A stretch of DNA of 64,000 nucleotides from Marinospirillum alkaliphilum DSM 21637 (lineage in GTDB: Bacteria > Pseudomonadota > Gammaproteobacteria > Pseudomonadales > Halomonadaceae). Of the stretch, positions 46,930-55,610 are shown in pieces. The notes beneath the pieces are model-generated. The model was not told the DNA's origin and made no database searches. It was given only the letters and a program-made list of their open reading frames with translations. The DNA lies in contig NZ_FPJW01000001.1 in NCBI RefSeq assembly GCF_900119735.1, positions 156,904 to 220,903 on the forward strand, read 5' to 3'. The position numbers were made by a program, and so were the translations under genes. Each line of letters starts with the position of its first letter. Positions within the stretch are counted from its first letter, which is position 1.

Positions 46930-49128
46930 ATGTCATCCCTGAATCAGCTCCACACCCTGCATGTAGCCTGCTCCCGAGGCCTTGAATCCCTGCTGGCGGA
47001 GGAGTTGCTGCAACTGGGGTTTGTCTCGGCCAGAGCAAGAGTGGGTCGAGTGACCGGCGAAGCCACGCTGGAAAATGCTTACCGTGCGGTGCTCTGGTCA
47101 CGACTGGCCAGTCGCGTGCTGTTGCAGCTGGAAGAATCTTCAGCCCAGAGTGCAGAAGAGCTGCAAGAGTGGCTGGCACTGGTGGACTGGAGTGAACACC
47201 TGTTGCCGGAAGGCAGCCTGGCGATTGATGTGATCGGCACCACCCCCCAGTTGCGCAACACCCACAATACGGCTTTGCAGGCCAAGGATGCCATTGTCGA
47301 TTATTTCCGCCAGCAGCGCGGGCAGCGTCCTTCGGTGGAAAAAAATCGCCCGGATGTGCGTTTTCAACTGAGGTTTGAGAAGGGCCATAAAACCCTGCTG
47401 AATCTGGATCTGGGTGGTGTTGGCTTGCATCAGCGCGGTTATCGCCTGCAGGCTGGTCTGGCACCCTTGCGGGAAACCCTGGCGGCCGGTTTGCTGATGC
47501 GTGCCGGTTGGCCCCGGTTGTATGCGGAAGAAGGCGCTGCGTTGCTGGACCCCTTCTGTGGTTCCGGTACCCTGCTGGCTGAAGCAGCCTTTATGGCGCT
47601 GGATATTGCACCGGGGCTGCTGCGCCCTTGGCACGGGCTGGAAAACTGGCTGGGACATCGCCCGAAACTCTGGCAGGATCTGTGTGAAGAGGCTGAAGCC
47701 CGCCGTGCTGCTGCGGCCAGTCGTGAACTGAATCTGGAAGGCAGTGACCAGGATGCCCGAGTGATCCAGATGGCCCGTGACAACCTGGAACGTGCCGGGC
47801 TCTTGCATCAGGTGCGTCTGATCGAACGGCCACTGAATGCCCTGCCTCCTGCCTTTGCCGAGCGTGGCCTGTTGATCACCAATCCACCCTACGGTGAGCG
47901 CCTGGATGAATTGCCGAAACTGGCGGGTGTTTATGCTGAGCTGGGGCAGCGGGCGGTGCGGGATTACCCCGGCTGGCGACTGGCGCTGTTCACCAATAAT
48001 CAGGAACTGGCCTACCGGGTGCCGCTGAAACCCTACAAAAACTATCCCTTGCAACATGCCTCACTGGAGTGCCGCCTGTATCTGTTTGAAGTGCCTCAGC
48101 AGCAGGCCGGCAGCTTGACTGAGGCTTCTTCACGGACCGACCGGTTGCAAGGTGAGCCATCTGTTGCTGCCCCCATGCCGGTGGTGTTGAGTGAGGGGGC
48201 GCAGATGTTTGCCAATCGTCTGGGCAAGAACCTGAAAAAACTGGCGCGTTGGGTCAAGCGGGAACAGATTGAGTGTTATCGGGTGTATGACGCCGACATG
48301 CCGGAATATGCCCTGGCAGTGGATATTTACGGGGATCAGGTGCATGTGCAGGAATACGCGCCACCGGCCAGCATTGATGAAGGCAAGGCACAGAGGCGCC
48401 TGATGGAAGCCCTGCAAGCCATGCCATCCGTGCTGGGCGTCTCTGCCGATGCCATCCACTTAAAACAGCGTCGCCGTCAGAGCGGCAAACAGCAGTATGA
48501 AAAGTTCGGCGGGCAGGGGGTGTTTTTCCCGGTGCGTGAAGGCCAGGTGCAACTGCTGGTCAATCTGACTGATTATCTGGACACCGGACTGTTTCTGGAT
48601 CATCGTCCGGTACGCCTGCGCATTGGCCAGGAAGCCCGTGCCACGCGTTTCCTCAACCTCTTCTGCTACACTGGTGCTGCCACCGTGCATGCGGCCGTGG
48701 GTGGTGCCATCCACACCACCAGTGTGGATCTGTCCAACACCTATCTGGGCTGGCTGGAACGCAACCTGAAACTGAACAAGGTGGATCTGAAACGCCACAG
48801 CCGGGTGCAGGCAGATTGCCGCGAATGGCTGAAGCAGGATCGGGGTGCTTATGACCTGATCTTCATGGACCCGCCAACCTTCTCCAACTCCAAACGCATG
48901 CAGGGCACACTGGACATCCAGCGGGATCAGGTGGAGCTGGTGCACCTGGCCATGCAGCGCCTGAGCACTGACGGCCTGTTGATCTTCTCCAACAACCTGC
49001 GTGGCTTCAAAATCAGTCCCGAACTGGAAGAAGACTTCGAAGTGGTCGATATTACCCGCAAGACCCTGGATCCGGATTTTGAACGCAACAGCAAAATCCA
49101 CCAGTGTTTTGAAATCCGCCACCGCTGA
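46930..49128 (+). CDS. rlmL: bifunctional 23S rRNA methyltransferase RlmKL
   Basis: The 732-residue fused enzyme (E. coli 702) has an N-terminal THUMP domain, the RlmL methyltransferase (DPFCGSGTLLAEAA near 207 and TNPPYGERL near 316), and the C-terminal RlmK (FLNLFCYTGAATVHA near 573 and DPPTFSNSKRM near 646). It makes m2G2445 and m7G2069 in 23S rRNA. The fusion is typical of gammaproteobacteria. An AGG lies shortly before the ATG. Confidence 0.93.
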   Translation: MSSLNQLHTLHVACSRGLESLLAEELLQLGFVSARARVGRVTGEATLENAYRAVLWSRLASRVLLQLEESSAQSAEELQEWLALVDWSEHLLPEGSLAIDVIGTTPQLRNTHNTALQAKDAIVDYFRQQRGQRPSVEKNRPDVRFQLRFEKGHKTLLNLDLGGVGLHQRGYRLQAGLAPLRETLAAGLLMRAGWPRLYAEEGAALLDPFCGSGTLLAEAAFMALDIAPGLLRPWHGLENWLGHRPKLWQDLCEEAEARRAAAASRELNLEGSDQDARVIQMARDNLERAGLLHQVRLIERPLNALPPAFAERGLLITNPPYGERLDELPKLAGVYAELGQRAVRDYPGWRLALFTNNQELAYRVPLKPYKNYPLQHASLECRLYLFEVPQQQAGSLTEASSRTDRLQGEPSVAAPMPVVLSEGAQMFANRLGKNLKKLARWVKREQIECYRVYDADMPEYALAVDIYGDQVHVQEYAPPASIDEGKAQRRLMEALQAMPSVLGVSADAIHLKQRRRQSGKQQYEKFGGQGVFFPVREGQVQLLVNLTDYLDTGLFLDHRPVRLRIGQEARATRFLNLFCYTGAATVHAAVGGAIHTTSVDLSNTYLGWLERNLKLNKVDLKRHSRVQADCREWLKQDRGAYDLIFMDPPTFSNSKRMQGTLDIQRDQVELVHLAMQRLSTDGLLIFSNNLRGFKISPELEEDFEVVDITRKTLDPDFERNSKIHQCFEIRHR

Positions 49129-49154
49129 TCTTTCTAATGTCACCTGTCGAATGG

Positions 49155-49201
49155 TGGTCGATTCAAACGACCAGACCTACCGGATCATCTGATCCGGTAG
49201 G
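49155..49201 (+). promoter_or_regulatory. two consecutive hairpins between rlmKL and the ECF sigma operon
   Basis: TGGTCG (49155-49160) is mirrored by CGACCA (49168-49173) around 7 nt. Two bases later CCTACCGGATCA (49176-49187) is perfectly mirrored by TGATCCGGTAGG (49190-49201) around 2 nt. No T-run follows. They could be the rlmKL terminator in a rho-assisted form, or an operator/leader of the operon that starts at 49223. Confidence 0.55.
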
Positions 49202-49222
49202 ACAACGTTTCGGGAGGTTTAC

Positions 49223-49720
49223 ATGCAACTGCAACAGAAAATTATTCCCTGTCTCTGGTTTGATGATCAGGCCAAGGCTGCAGCGGAGTATTACGTTGGA
49301 ATTTTCCCTTCATCTCGCATCACCCACATCAGCCGTTATCCCGATGCCGGGCAAGAGATCCATGGCAAGCCACCGGGCTCAGTATTAACAGTCAGCTTTG
49401 AACTGGATGGTTGTCCGTTCACGGCACTCAATGGTGGGCCTCACTTCAGGTTCAATGAAGCCATTTCGCTGCAGGTGATCTGTCAGGATCAGGCTGAGGT
49501 GGACCATTACTGGTCGGCACTGGCGGCAGGTGGTGATCCTGCAGCACAGCAATGCGGCTGGCTGAAAGACCGTTTTGGTTTGTCTTGGCAGGTATTTCCG
49601 GATGAGTTGACTCACATGCTGGATGACCCAGACCCTGACAAGGCAAATCGGGTGATGGAAGTCATGCTGCAGCAGAAAAAGATTCAACTGGATGCGTTGC
49701 AGCGTGCTTATGCCGGATGA
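49223..49720 (+). CDS. PhnB-like VOC-family protein
   Basis: The 165-residue protein has a single glyoxalase/VOC domain of the PhnB (3-demethylubiquinone methyltransferase-like) type: QKIIPCLWFDDQAKAAAEYY at the start, SFELDGCPFTALNGGP in the middle, DRFGLSWQVFP near the end. Catalytic function is unknown for the group. GGGAGG precedes the ATG. It overlaps the sigma factor gene and is evidently part of its operon. Confidence 0.85.
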   Translation: MQLQQKIIPCLWFDDQAKAAAEYYVGIFPSSRITHISRYPDAGQEIHGKPPGSVLTVSFELDGCPFTALNGGPHFRFNEAISLQVICQDQAEVDHYWSALAAGGDPAAQQCGWLKDRFGLSWQVFPDELTHMLDDPDPDKANRVMEVMLQQKKIQLDALQRAYAG

Positions 49721-51011
49721 CCCTTTAACCTCTGCGCCGGACATTCACCGGCAACTGGATCAGCTCTATCGCCAGCATTCCCGTCAGGTGCTGGCAACCC
49801 TGATTCGCCTGCTGGGCAGTTTTGAGCTGGCCGAGGATGCCCTGCAGGAAGCCTTTGCACAGGCAGCAAGGCACTGGCCGCAACAAGGCATACCGGCGCA
49901 ACCATTGGCCTGGCTGATCAGTGCCGGACGTTTTCGCACCATCGACAGGTTGCGTAAACAAAAGCATGAAACAGCCCTGCCACCCCGGGAGGTGGAACAA
50001 CTGATCGAAAGCCCCGAAACGACTGGTGACGAAGTGATAACCGATGACCTGTTGCGGCTGATTTTCACCTGCTGTCATCCCGGACTGGGGCGTGAAGCCC
50101 AGCTTGCATTGACCCTGCGTGAGGTCTGCGGCCTCACCACCGAACAGATTGCCAGTATTCTGCTGCAGAAACCCGCCACCCTGGCACAACGGATTGTGCG
50201 TGCCAAACGCAAGATCCGTGATGCGGCCATTCCCTATGAAGTACCGGAGCAACGTGAGTTGCCGGAAAGACTGCAGGCGGTGTTGCAGGTGATTTACCTG
50301 GTGTTCAGTGAAGGTTATGCCTGCAGCAGTGGTGAGCAGTTGCTGGACGTGCAGTTGTCGGCGGAAGCCATACGTCTGGCCAGACAGCTGGTGCAACTGC
50401 TGCTGGCCACTGAAGCCATGGGGTTGCTGGCTTTGTTGTTGCTGCAGGATTCCCGGCGTGAGACACGGTTGGATGCTGAGGGTGATCTGATCACTCTGGA
50501 ACAGCAGGATCGCAGTCGCTGGGATCAGGCACAGATTCATGAGGGCCAGGCATGGCTTGAGCGGGCTTTAAAACAGGGGCATGCGGGTATTTATACCCTC
50601 CAGGCGGCCATTGCGGCCTTGCATGCTGAGGCGGCAACACCGGATGCAACGGACTGGGGCCAGATTCTGGGATTATATGACCACCTTCATCATCAGCTGC
50701 CCACTGCCGTGGTGGCATTGAATCGTGCCGTGGCCCTGGCCATGCACCGGGGACCTGAGGCTGGTCTGGTTGCCCTGCGTGCGCTGGCTGCGGAAGGGCA
50801 GTTGCAGGATTATCATCTGTTTCATGCAGCTGTTGCTGATCTGTATCGACGCAATGACCAGTTGGATCTTGCCATGCAGGCCTATCAGCAGGCGCTGGCC
50901 TTGTGTGAGCAGGAGCCTGAACGACGTTATCTGAAAAAACGCCTGGAGCAGTGTCGATTTCAGCAGGTCAGGGACGACAAGAGATACCAGAACAAGGGTC
51001 TCGACAGATAA
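49710..51011 (+). CDS. ECF sigma factor with C-terminal TPR-like extension (ECF42 type)
   Basis: The 433-residue protein has sigma2 (FELAEDALQEAFAQA, RTIDRLRKQK) and sigma4 (QLALTLREVCGLTTEQIASILL) regions in the first 180 residues. The remainder is a helical DUF6596/TPR-like domain. This layout and the neighbouring DGPF (YCII) genes match group ECF42, whose C-terminal extension, not an anti-sigma factor, appears to control activity. The start at 49710 overlaps the upstream gene by 11 nt; 49692 is a possible alternative. No anti-sigma gene is present. Confidence 0.88.
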   Translation: MPDDPLTSAPDIHRQLDQLYRQHSRQVLATLIRLLGSFELAEDALQEAFAQAARHWPQQGIPAQPLAWLISAGRFRTIDRLRKQKHETALPPREVEQLIESPETTGDEVITDDLLRLIFTCCHPGLGREAQLALTLREVCGLTTEQIASILLQKPATLAQRIVRAKRKIRDAAIPYEVPEQRELPERLQAVLQVIYLVFSEGYACSSGEQLLDVQLSAEAIRLARQLVQLLLATEAMGLLALLLLQDSRRETRLDAEGDLITLEQQDRSRWDQAQIHEGQAWLERALKQGHAGIYTLQAAIAALHAEAATPDATDWGQILGLYDHLHHQLPTAVVALNRAVALAMHRGPEAGLVALRALAAEGQLQDYHLFHAAVADLYRRNDQLDLAMQAYQQALALCEQEPERRYLKKRLEQCRFQQVRDDKRYQNKGLDR

Positions 51012-51025
51012 CAGGAGTGAAAACG

Positions 51026-51868
51026 ATGAAATTCATGATGATGCGCAAGGCAGACAGCAAAACCGAACAGGGCTGCATGCCTTCAGATGAGCTGCTGCAA
51101 TCCATGGGTGAATACAACAGACGAATGCATGATGCGGGTGTGTTTGTTTCCGGAGAAGGCCTGCGACCGACATCGGAAGGGTATCGCCTGACGTTCCGCG
51201 GCAGTGAACCCCTGGTGACCCAGGGACCTTTTACCGAAACGAGAGAACTGCTGGCCGGTTTCACGGTGCTGGAAGTGGATTCACCGGAACAGGCCATCGA
51301 ATGGGCAAGACAGTGGCCACGCGAGGATGTCGGTGACGGTGAGCTGACGCTGGAGCTACGGCGCTATTATGAGCTTGCAGACTTTGCCGAAGGTGAGGGG
51401 CTGGAAGTGCATCGCCAGCTTGATCAACAACTGACCCGGCAGCCATCCGGCATCAATAGCTATTTGATGTTCAACGGTCACTGCCGGGAAGCACTGAGTT
51501 TTTATGCCGATCTGCTGGGTGGTCGTATCGAGGCACTGCTGACTCATGGTGAAACACCTGCTGCCAGTGAAGTGGCTGCTGACTGGCAAGACAAGATCAT
51601 TCATGGTTGCATTAACATCGGCGGACGCCGTCTGATGGGCTCAGATGCACCTGCCGACCACTATCAGCTACCCAGGGGCATGATGGTGCAACTGGAATAT
51701 GCACAGGTTGAACAGGCGCAGCAGGTGTTTGAACAGCTGGCAGCAGGTGGGCAGGTGCAGATGCCTTTTGGCGCAACCTTCTGGGCAGAAGGGTTTGGCA
51801 TGCTGACGGATCGGTTCGGCATCGGCTGGATCATCAACTGCTCGCATTGTAATGGAGAGGATTCATGA
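51026..51868 (+). CDS. DGPF/YCII domain fused to a PhnB-like VOC domain
   Basis: The 280-residue fusion has an N-terminal YCII/DGPF domain (residues 1-110, with TQGPFTETRELLAGF in place of the canonical DGPF) and a C-terminal PhnB-like VOC domain (about 145-278, SYLMFNGHCREALSFY). AGGAG lies 8 nt before the ATG at 51026, 14 nt after the sigma gene. Both parts also occur as single proteins in this operon. The enzymatic role is unknown; YCII-like folds suggest a small-molecule enzyme. Confidence 0.85.
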   Translation: MKFMMMRKADSKTEQGCMPSDELLQSMGEYNRRMHDAGVFVSGEGLRPTSEGYRLTFRGSEPLVTQGPFTETRELLAGFTVLEVDSPEQAIEWARQWPREDVGDGELTLELRRYYELADFAEGEGLEVHRQLDQQLTRQPSGINSYLMFNGHCREALSFYADLLGGRIEALLTHGETPAASEVAADWQDKIIHGCINIGGRRLMGSDAPADHYQLPRGMMVQLEYAQVEQAQQVFEQLAAGGQVQMPFGATFWAEGFGMLTDRFGIGWIINCSHCNGEDS

Positions 51869-52230
51869 AATATCTGGCACTGGTTTATTACCAGGAAAGT
51901 CAGGTTAATGCCATGTCTGAACAGGAATGGCATGACCTGAATCAGCAGTGCATCGGCTGTGTTGAGGGGTTGGTGGAAAAGGGCAAGTATCTGGCAGGGC
52001 AGGCGCTGCACCCAACGGATACTGCTACCACCCTGCGCATGCGTAATGGTGAGTTGCTGATTTCGGATGGTCCTTTTGCAGAAACCCGCGAGCAACTGGC
52101 GGGCTTTTATCTGCTGGATGCTCAGGATCTGAATGAAGCCATCCAGCTGGCCAGTAAAATACCACCGGCCCGATTCGGCAGTGTGGAAATCCGTCCGGTG
52201 CGGGAATTGCCACCCAAAGATCCGGTCTGA
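51865..52230 (+). CDS. DGPF-family (YCII) protein
   Basis: The 121-residue stand-alone DGPF protein has SDGPFAETREQLAGFYLLD at about residues 68-86, the motif for which the family is named. It starts at an ATGA overlap with the fusion gene, so it is translationally coupled. Such proteins are regular targets or partners of ECF42 sigma factors. The stop directly abuts the stop of the convergent diguanylate cyclase gene. Confidence 0.88.
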   Translation: MKYLALVYYQESQVNAMSEQEWHDLNQQCIGCVEGLVEKGKYLAGQALHPTDTATTLRMRNGELLISDGPFAETREQLAGFYLLDAQDLNEAIQLASKIPPARFGSVEIRPVRELPPKDPV

Positions 52231-53724
52231 TCAGTCCGGATCTGCTGACTGCTTCTGGTTCTGGTTCTGACGGTTTTCTGCTTTATGCCGATACATGGCC
52301 TTGTCGGCATGTTGCAGCAGTTCGGATGCGCTTTCACCGTCATCAGGATAGGTCGCCAGCCCCAGGCTGGCGCTGATGTTCAGGGTGATGGTGTTCAGCA
52401 TAAAAGGCTCTGCCACGGCAGCGGCCAGTTTGTCCATCACGCGGGCCGGTTCATCCGGGTTGCTGATCTCTGGCAGCAGCACCACAAATTCATCACCACC
52501 GATGCGGGCCAGCAGGTCTGTGCTGCGTAATTGATGTTGCAGTCGTTGTGCCACGGCTTTGAGCAGTTGATCACCCACTTCATGGCCCCAGGTGTCGTTG
52601 ACTGGTTTAAAACCATTCAGGTCGATGAAAATCACTGCCAGTGAGTGACTGTAACGCTGGGCCTGAGCCAGTTGCACGTCCAGTCGCTCCATCAATTGCA
52701 GGCGATTGGCGATGCCTGTCAGGGAGTCGTGTCGGGCCAGAAAATGCATTTGTGCTTCGGCTTCATCTTTGGCTTCCAGCGTCCGTTCCAACTGGTGTTT
52801 GAGCTTTAACAGGCGCTGGCCACTGTGGTATTGGTGCAAACCGAAGGCCAGCAGCAATCCCATGCCCAGCAATGAAGCCGCCAGAATGACCAGAATCACA
52901 CCAAGGTTGCGGGGCTGGTTCACTTCAATATGGATGTGGCGGTTCAATACAGCCTGAACTTCCTGTTCAGTGAGGGTGGCAATCGCCAGATTCAGCTGGT
53001 CGCGCACGGCCTGATGTTCCGGCAGCAAGCCAATCCGCAACTGGTTGCGGTACTCCGGTATGGCACCCACGATCCGCAGGTTGAACCAGCCTTCCTTGCG
53101 GATGGTGTAAGCAGCCACGGTTAAAGAGCGAATGGTGAAGTCGGCCAGTCCTTTGTCGATCAGGTCAAAGGCTTCAAACTCGGATGCAACCGGAATCACC
53201 GTGAGATCGGGAAAATCCCGCCTGACCCGCTCCATGATGGAGGTGCCACTGGGCAATGCCACCCGGCTTCCAGCCATGCCTTGCAGGCTGCGCACATAAG
53301 GGTGATCGCTGCGGGCAATGATGACATTCGGATCAGTCAGGTAGGGTTCGGTGAATATCAACCACAGGCTGCGTGCTTCGGTCTGGTTCAGCAGTGCCAG
53401 CGCATCACAGTCACCCACCTGGGCCATGGCCAGGCTTTCATCCCAGTCACGGCTGGGTTGCACTTCATAGTCCAGACCGACACGGGCAAAAATCATGTCC
53501 AGCAGGTCGGCAGCGATGCCAATGAACTCACCTTCCGGTGTCAACCTTTCCAGTGGTTCCCAGTCAGGGTCAATGCACATGCGTACCGGTGGTGTGGCGG
53601 CAGACTCAGCACTCCAGGCAGGCAGAGTCGACAGCATCAGCGGCAATAACACCAGCCAGGCGTAAAACCAACGGATGTGGGTGGGGGAGGTTACTGACGA
53701 GGCTGCATAAGCGGGGTGCATCAT
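52231..53724 (-). CDS. diguanylate cyclase with periplasmic SBP_bac_3 sensor
   Basis: The 497-residue protein has an N-terminal membrane or signal segment (about 20-38), a periplasmic binding-protein type 3 sensor (about 45-270), a membrane helix (about 278-300), a coiled coil and a GGDEF domain (about 335-490). The active site RIGGDEF is complete, so it should make c-di-GMP from GTP. The sensor likely binds an amino acid-type ligand. The ATG at 53724 is chosen; a TTG at 53757 is less likely. Confidence 0.88.
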   Translation of the reverse strand: MMHPAYAASSVTSPTHIRWFYAWLVLLPLMLSTLPAWSAESAATPPVRMCIDPDWEPLERLTPEGEFIGIAADLLDMIFARVGLDYEVQPSRDWDESLAMAQVGDCDALALLNQTEARSLWLIFTEPYLTDPNVIIARSDHPYVRSLQGMAGSRVALPSGTSIMERVRRDFPDLTVIPVASEFEAFDLIDKGLADFTIRSLTVAAYTIRKEGWFNLRIVGAIPEYRNQLRIGLLPEHQAVRDQLNLAIATLTEQEVQAVLNRHIHIEVNQPRNLGVILVILAASLLGMGLLLAFGLHQYHSGQRLLKLKHQLERTLEAKDEAEAQMHFLARHDSLTGIANRLQLMERLDVQLAQAQRYSHSLAVIFIDLNGFKPVNDTWGHEVGDQLLKAVAQRLQHQLRSTDLLARIGGDEFVVLLPEISNPDEPARVMDKLAAAVAEPFMLNTITLNISASLGLATYPDDGESASELLQHADKAMYRHKAENRQNQNQKQSADPD

Positions 53725-53929
53725 TGTCTGGTGGTGCCCTGCAGAGGGTGTAATCAATTGTAAGCATATTGATGGAGTGATGTCACTTCAGAGTTTCAGT
53801 CAGGTCTTGCGACAAGACACCACAGGGACTACGGGTTAACCCTTCTTTGACTTTGGTCTATGCTGGCGGCACAAAAGCTATAAGATTTATTGATAACTGA
53901 TAAGAAACCAGAATAGTGAGCTTGCCATC

Positions 53930-55030
53930 ATGAGAAGACCTGTCCGTATTGCCATCACCGGAGCTGCCGGTGCCATCAGTAACAGCCTGTTGTTCCAGCT
54001 TGCTGATGGCAGCATGATGGGTGACGACCAACCGGTGATCCTGCAATTGATTGAAATGCCAGAGCGTATGGAAGCCTTGCGTGGACTGGCAATGGAACTG
54101 GAAGACTGTGCCTTTCCGCTGCTGCATACCATCACCCTGCATGACAATGTGGAAGAGGGATTCAACAATGCCCATTACGCCATCCTGATTGGTGCTCGCC
54201 CACGCGGACCGGGTATGGAGCGGCGTGATCTGCTGGAAGTGAATGCCGAAATTTTCACCCGCCAGGGCAAGGCATTGAATGATCATGCCAACCGTGATGT
54301 GAAGGTACTGGTGGTGGGCAATCCGGCCAACACCAATGCGTTGATAGCCAGCCGTAATGCGCCGCGTCTGTCTCCATCACAATTCACTGCTTTGACCCGG
54401 TTGGATCACAACCGTGCCAAAGGCATCCTGGCCAATCATACCGGCGCCAACCCACAGGATATTGATGGCATCATTGTCTGGGGCAACCATTCCACGACTC
54501 AGTTCCCGGACTTGCACCATGCTCGGGTATTGGGTGAGCCGGTACTGAATCAGATAGATGATGGCTGGTACAAAAACGAATTCATTCCCCGGGTACAAAC
54601 CCGTGGCGGGCAGATTATTCAGGCGCGAGGTGTATCCAGCGCAGCATCTGCCGCTCAGGCAGTGATTCACCACATGCGGGATTGGGTGCTGGGTACACCC
54701 TCAGGGCAGGTTGTCAGCATGGGTATTGTCAGTGATGGCAGTTATGGCATCACCAAGGGTATCTTCTATTCTTTCCCGGTGCGTTGTAACTATGGCCGTT
54801 ACCAGATTGTGCGGGGTTTGCAGTTGAATGACTTCAGCCTGCAGATGATGAAAACCACTGAAACCGAACTGCTCGAGGAAAAGGCTGCAGTGGAGCACCT
54901 CTTGCCTGCTGAAACCGCAGCTTCTCATGAGAATCTGTCCATTTGCCTGCGTTCTGGTGTCACCCTTTATGCTGACGGCACCGGCCCGGAATCAGCTTCC
55001 AAATACCTGACCACCAACCGGGTGATGTAA
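53930..55030 (+). CDS. mdh: malate dehydrogenase, NAD-dependent, with C-terminal extension
   Basis: The 366-residue LDH/MDH-superfamily enzyme is of the cytosolic-type MDH group: NAD motif GAAGAI (11-16), catalytic Asp159 (TRLDHNRAK) and His187 (WGNHSTTQ). It interconverts malate and oxaloacetate, the latter also being a product of LigK. The family is usually about 327 residues. Here about 40 extra residues follow the core, ending KYLTTNRVM. It lies directly upstream of the nif operon, with a hairpin terminator between. Confidence 0.88.
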   Translation: MRRPVRIAITGAAGAISNSLLFQLADGSMMGDDQPVILQLIEMPERMEALRGLAMELEDCAFPLLHTITLHDNVEEGFNNAHYAILIGARPRGPGMERRDLLEVNAEIFTRQGKALNDHANRDVKVLVVGNPANTNALIASRNAPRLSPSQFTALTRLDHNRAKGILANHTGANPQDIDGIIVWGNHSTTQFPDLHHARVLGEPVLNQIDDGWYKNEFIPRVQTRGGQIIQARGVSSAASAAQAVIHHMRDWVLGTPSGQVVSMGIVSDGSYGITKGIFYSFPVRCNYGRYQIVRGLQLNDFSLQMMKTTETELLEEKAAVEHLLPAETAASHENLSICLRSGVTLYADGTGPESASKYLTTNRVM

Positions 55031-55040
55031 CGCCCTGAAC

Positions 55041-55067
55041 CCTTTGATCCCTGTCTGGGGTCAAAGG
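55041..55067 (+). terminator. stem-loop terminator after mdh
   Basis: CCTTTGATCCC (55041-55051) pairs with GGGGTCAAAGG (55057-55067), with one G-U pair and a 5-nt loop. There is no T-run directly after, so it may be a rho-assisted or weak terminator that insulates mdh from the nif promoter. Confidence 0.6.
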
Positions 55068-55088
55068 GGCTTCTGATCCGACAATTCT

Positions 55089-55104
55089 TGTTTTAAACCC
55101 GACA
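55089..55104 (+). promoter_or_regulatory. NifA upstream activator sequence
   Basis: An exact TGT-N10-ACA is present (TGT 55089-55091, ACA 55102-55104), about 105 bp upstream of the sigma-54 promoter. That is the usual place for NifA binding in nif promoters, and the downstream operon is nif. Confidence 0.85.
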
Positions 55105-55169
55105 AAACCCCACACAAGTCTTCTTTTGCACATCCCTTCTTTGTGCGACTTCTGCCAAATATTGCGCCA

Positions 55170-55182
55170 GATCAACGGATTG
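55170..55182 (+). promoter_or_regulatory. probable IHF binding site in the nif promoter
   Basis: GATCAACGGATTG matches the IHF consensus WATCAANNNNTTR at all but the first base. It lies between the NifA site and the -24/-12 promoter, where IHF bends DNA to bring NifA to sigma-54 polymerase. Confidence 0.65.
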
Positions 55183-55197
55183 GGCGTGTTGCCGAAC

Positions 55198-55212
55198 TGG
55201 CACAGGCTTTGC
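55198..55212 (+). promoter_or_regulatory. sigma-54 (-24/-12) promoter of the nif maturation operon
   Basis: TGGCAC-N5-TTGC is present without mismatch (GG at 55199-55200, GC at 55211-55212, 10 nt between). Transcription would begin near 55224, giving a leader of about 50 nt before the IscA-type gene. With the NifA and IHF sites it indicates nitrogen- and oxygen-controlled expression of 55274-60646. Confidence 0.9.
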
Positions 55213-55273
55213 CACAGCAAGGTAACGCAGTCCGTCAGAGGCTGTTCACCCAGAAGAGATTCGGAGGCTTGTC

Positions 55274-55597
55274 ATGATCACCCTTACCCCCAAGGCCCAG
55301 GAAACCATCGCCCGCTTTATTGAACAGGCAGGTATGCCGGTGGTTGGACTGCGCATTTCCGTTTCGGATGGTGGCTGCTCCGGGCACAAGTACGCCATGC
55401 AGCTGGAAACTGAAGCCGGTGCTGAAGATCAGGTACTGCCTTTTGGTGACGTCAGCCTGTTGGTCGACCCGACCAGTTTCCCGATGCTGGACGGCTGCAC
55501 CGTGGATTTTGTGGAAAGCCTGGAAGGCAGTGGCTTCAAGTTTGAAAACCCTAACGCCAAGGCTGCCTGCAACTGCGGCAAGTCTTTTGCCGCCTGA
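55274..55597 (+). CDS. iscA: IscA-type iron-sulfur assembly protein of the nif operon
   Basis: The 107-residue A-type carrier has the three conserved cysteines, Cys35 (GGCSG), Cys99 and Cys101 (CNCGKSF). It would bind iron or a [4Fe-4S] cluster and work with NifU in nitrogenase cluster supply, like the nif-linked IscA of Azotobacter. It is the first gene after the sigma-54 promoter, with GGAGG 7 nt before the ATG. Confidence 0.92.
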   Translation: MITLTPKAQETIARFIEQAGMPVVGLRISVSDGGCSGHKYAMQLETEAGAEDQVLPFGDVSLLVDPTSFPMLDGCTVDFVESLEGSGFKFENPNAKAACNCGKSFAA

Positions 55598-55610
55598 GGA
55601 GGAACAGATT

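Noticed and set aside
53840..53890. sigma-70 promoter for mdh (TTGACT near 53847, TATAAG near 53879)
   Set aside because: The spacing between the two hexamers is about 26 bp, too long for a normal promoter.
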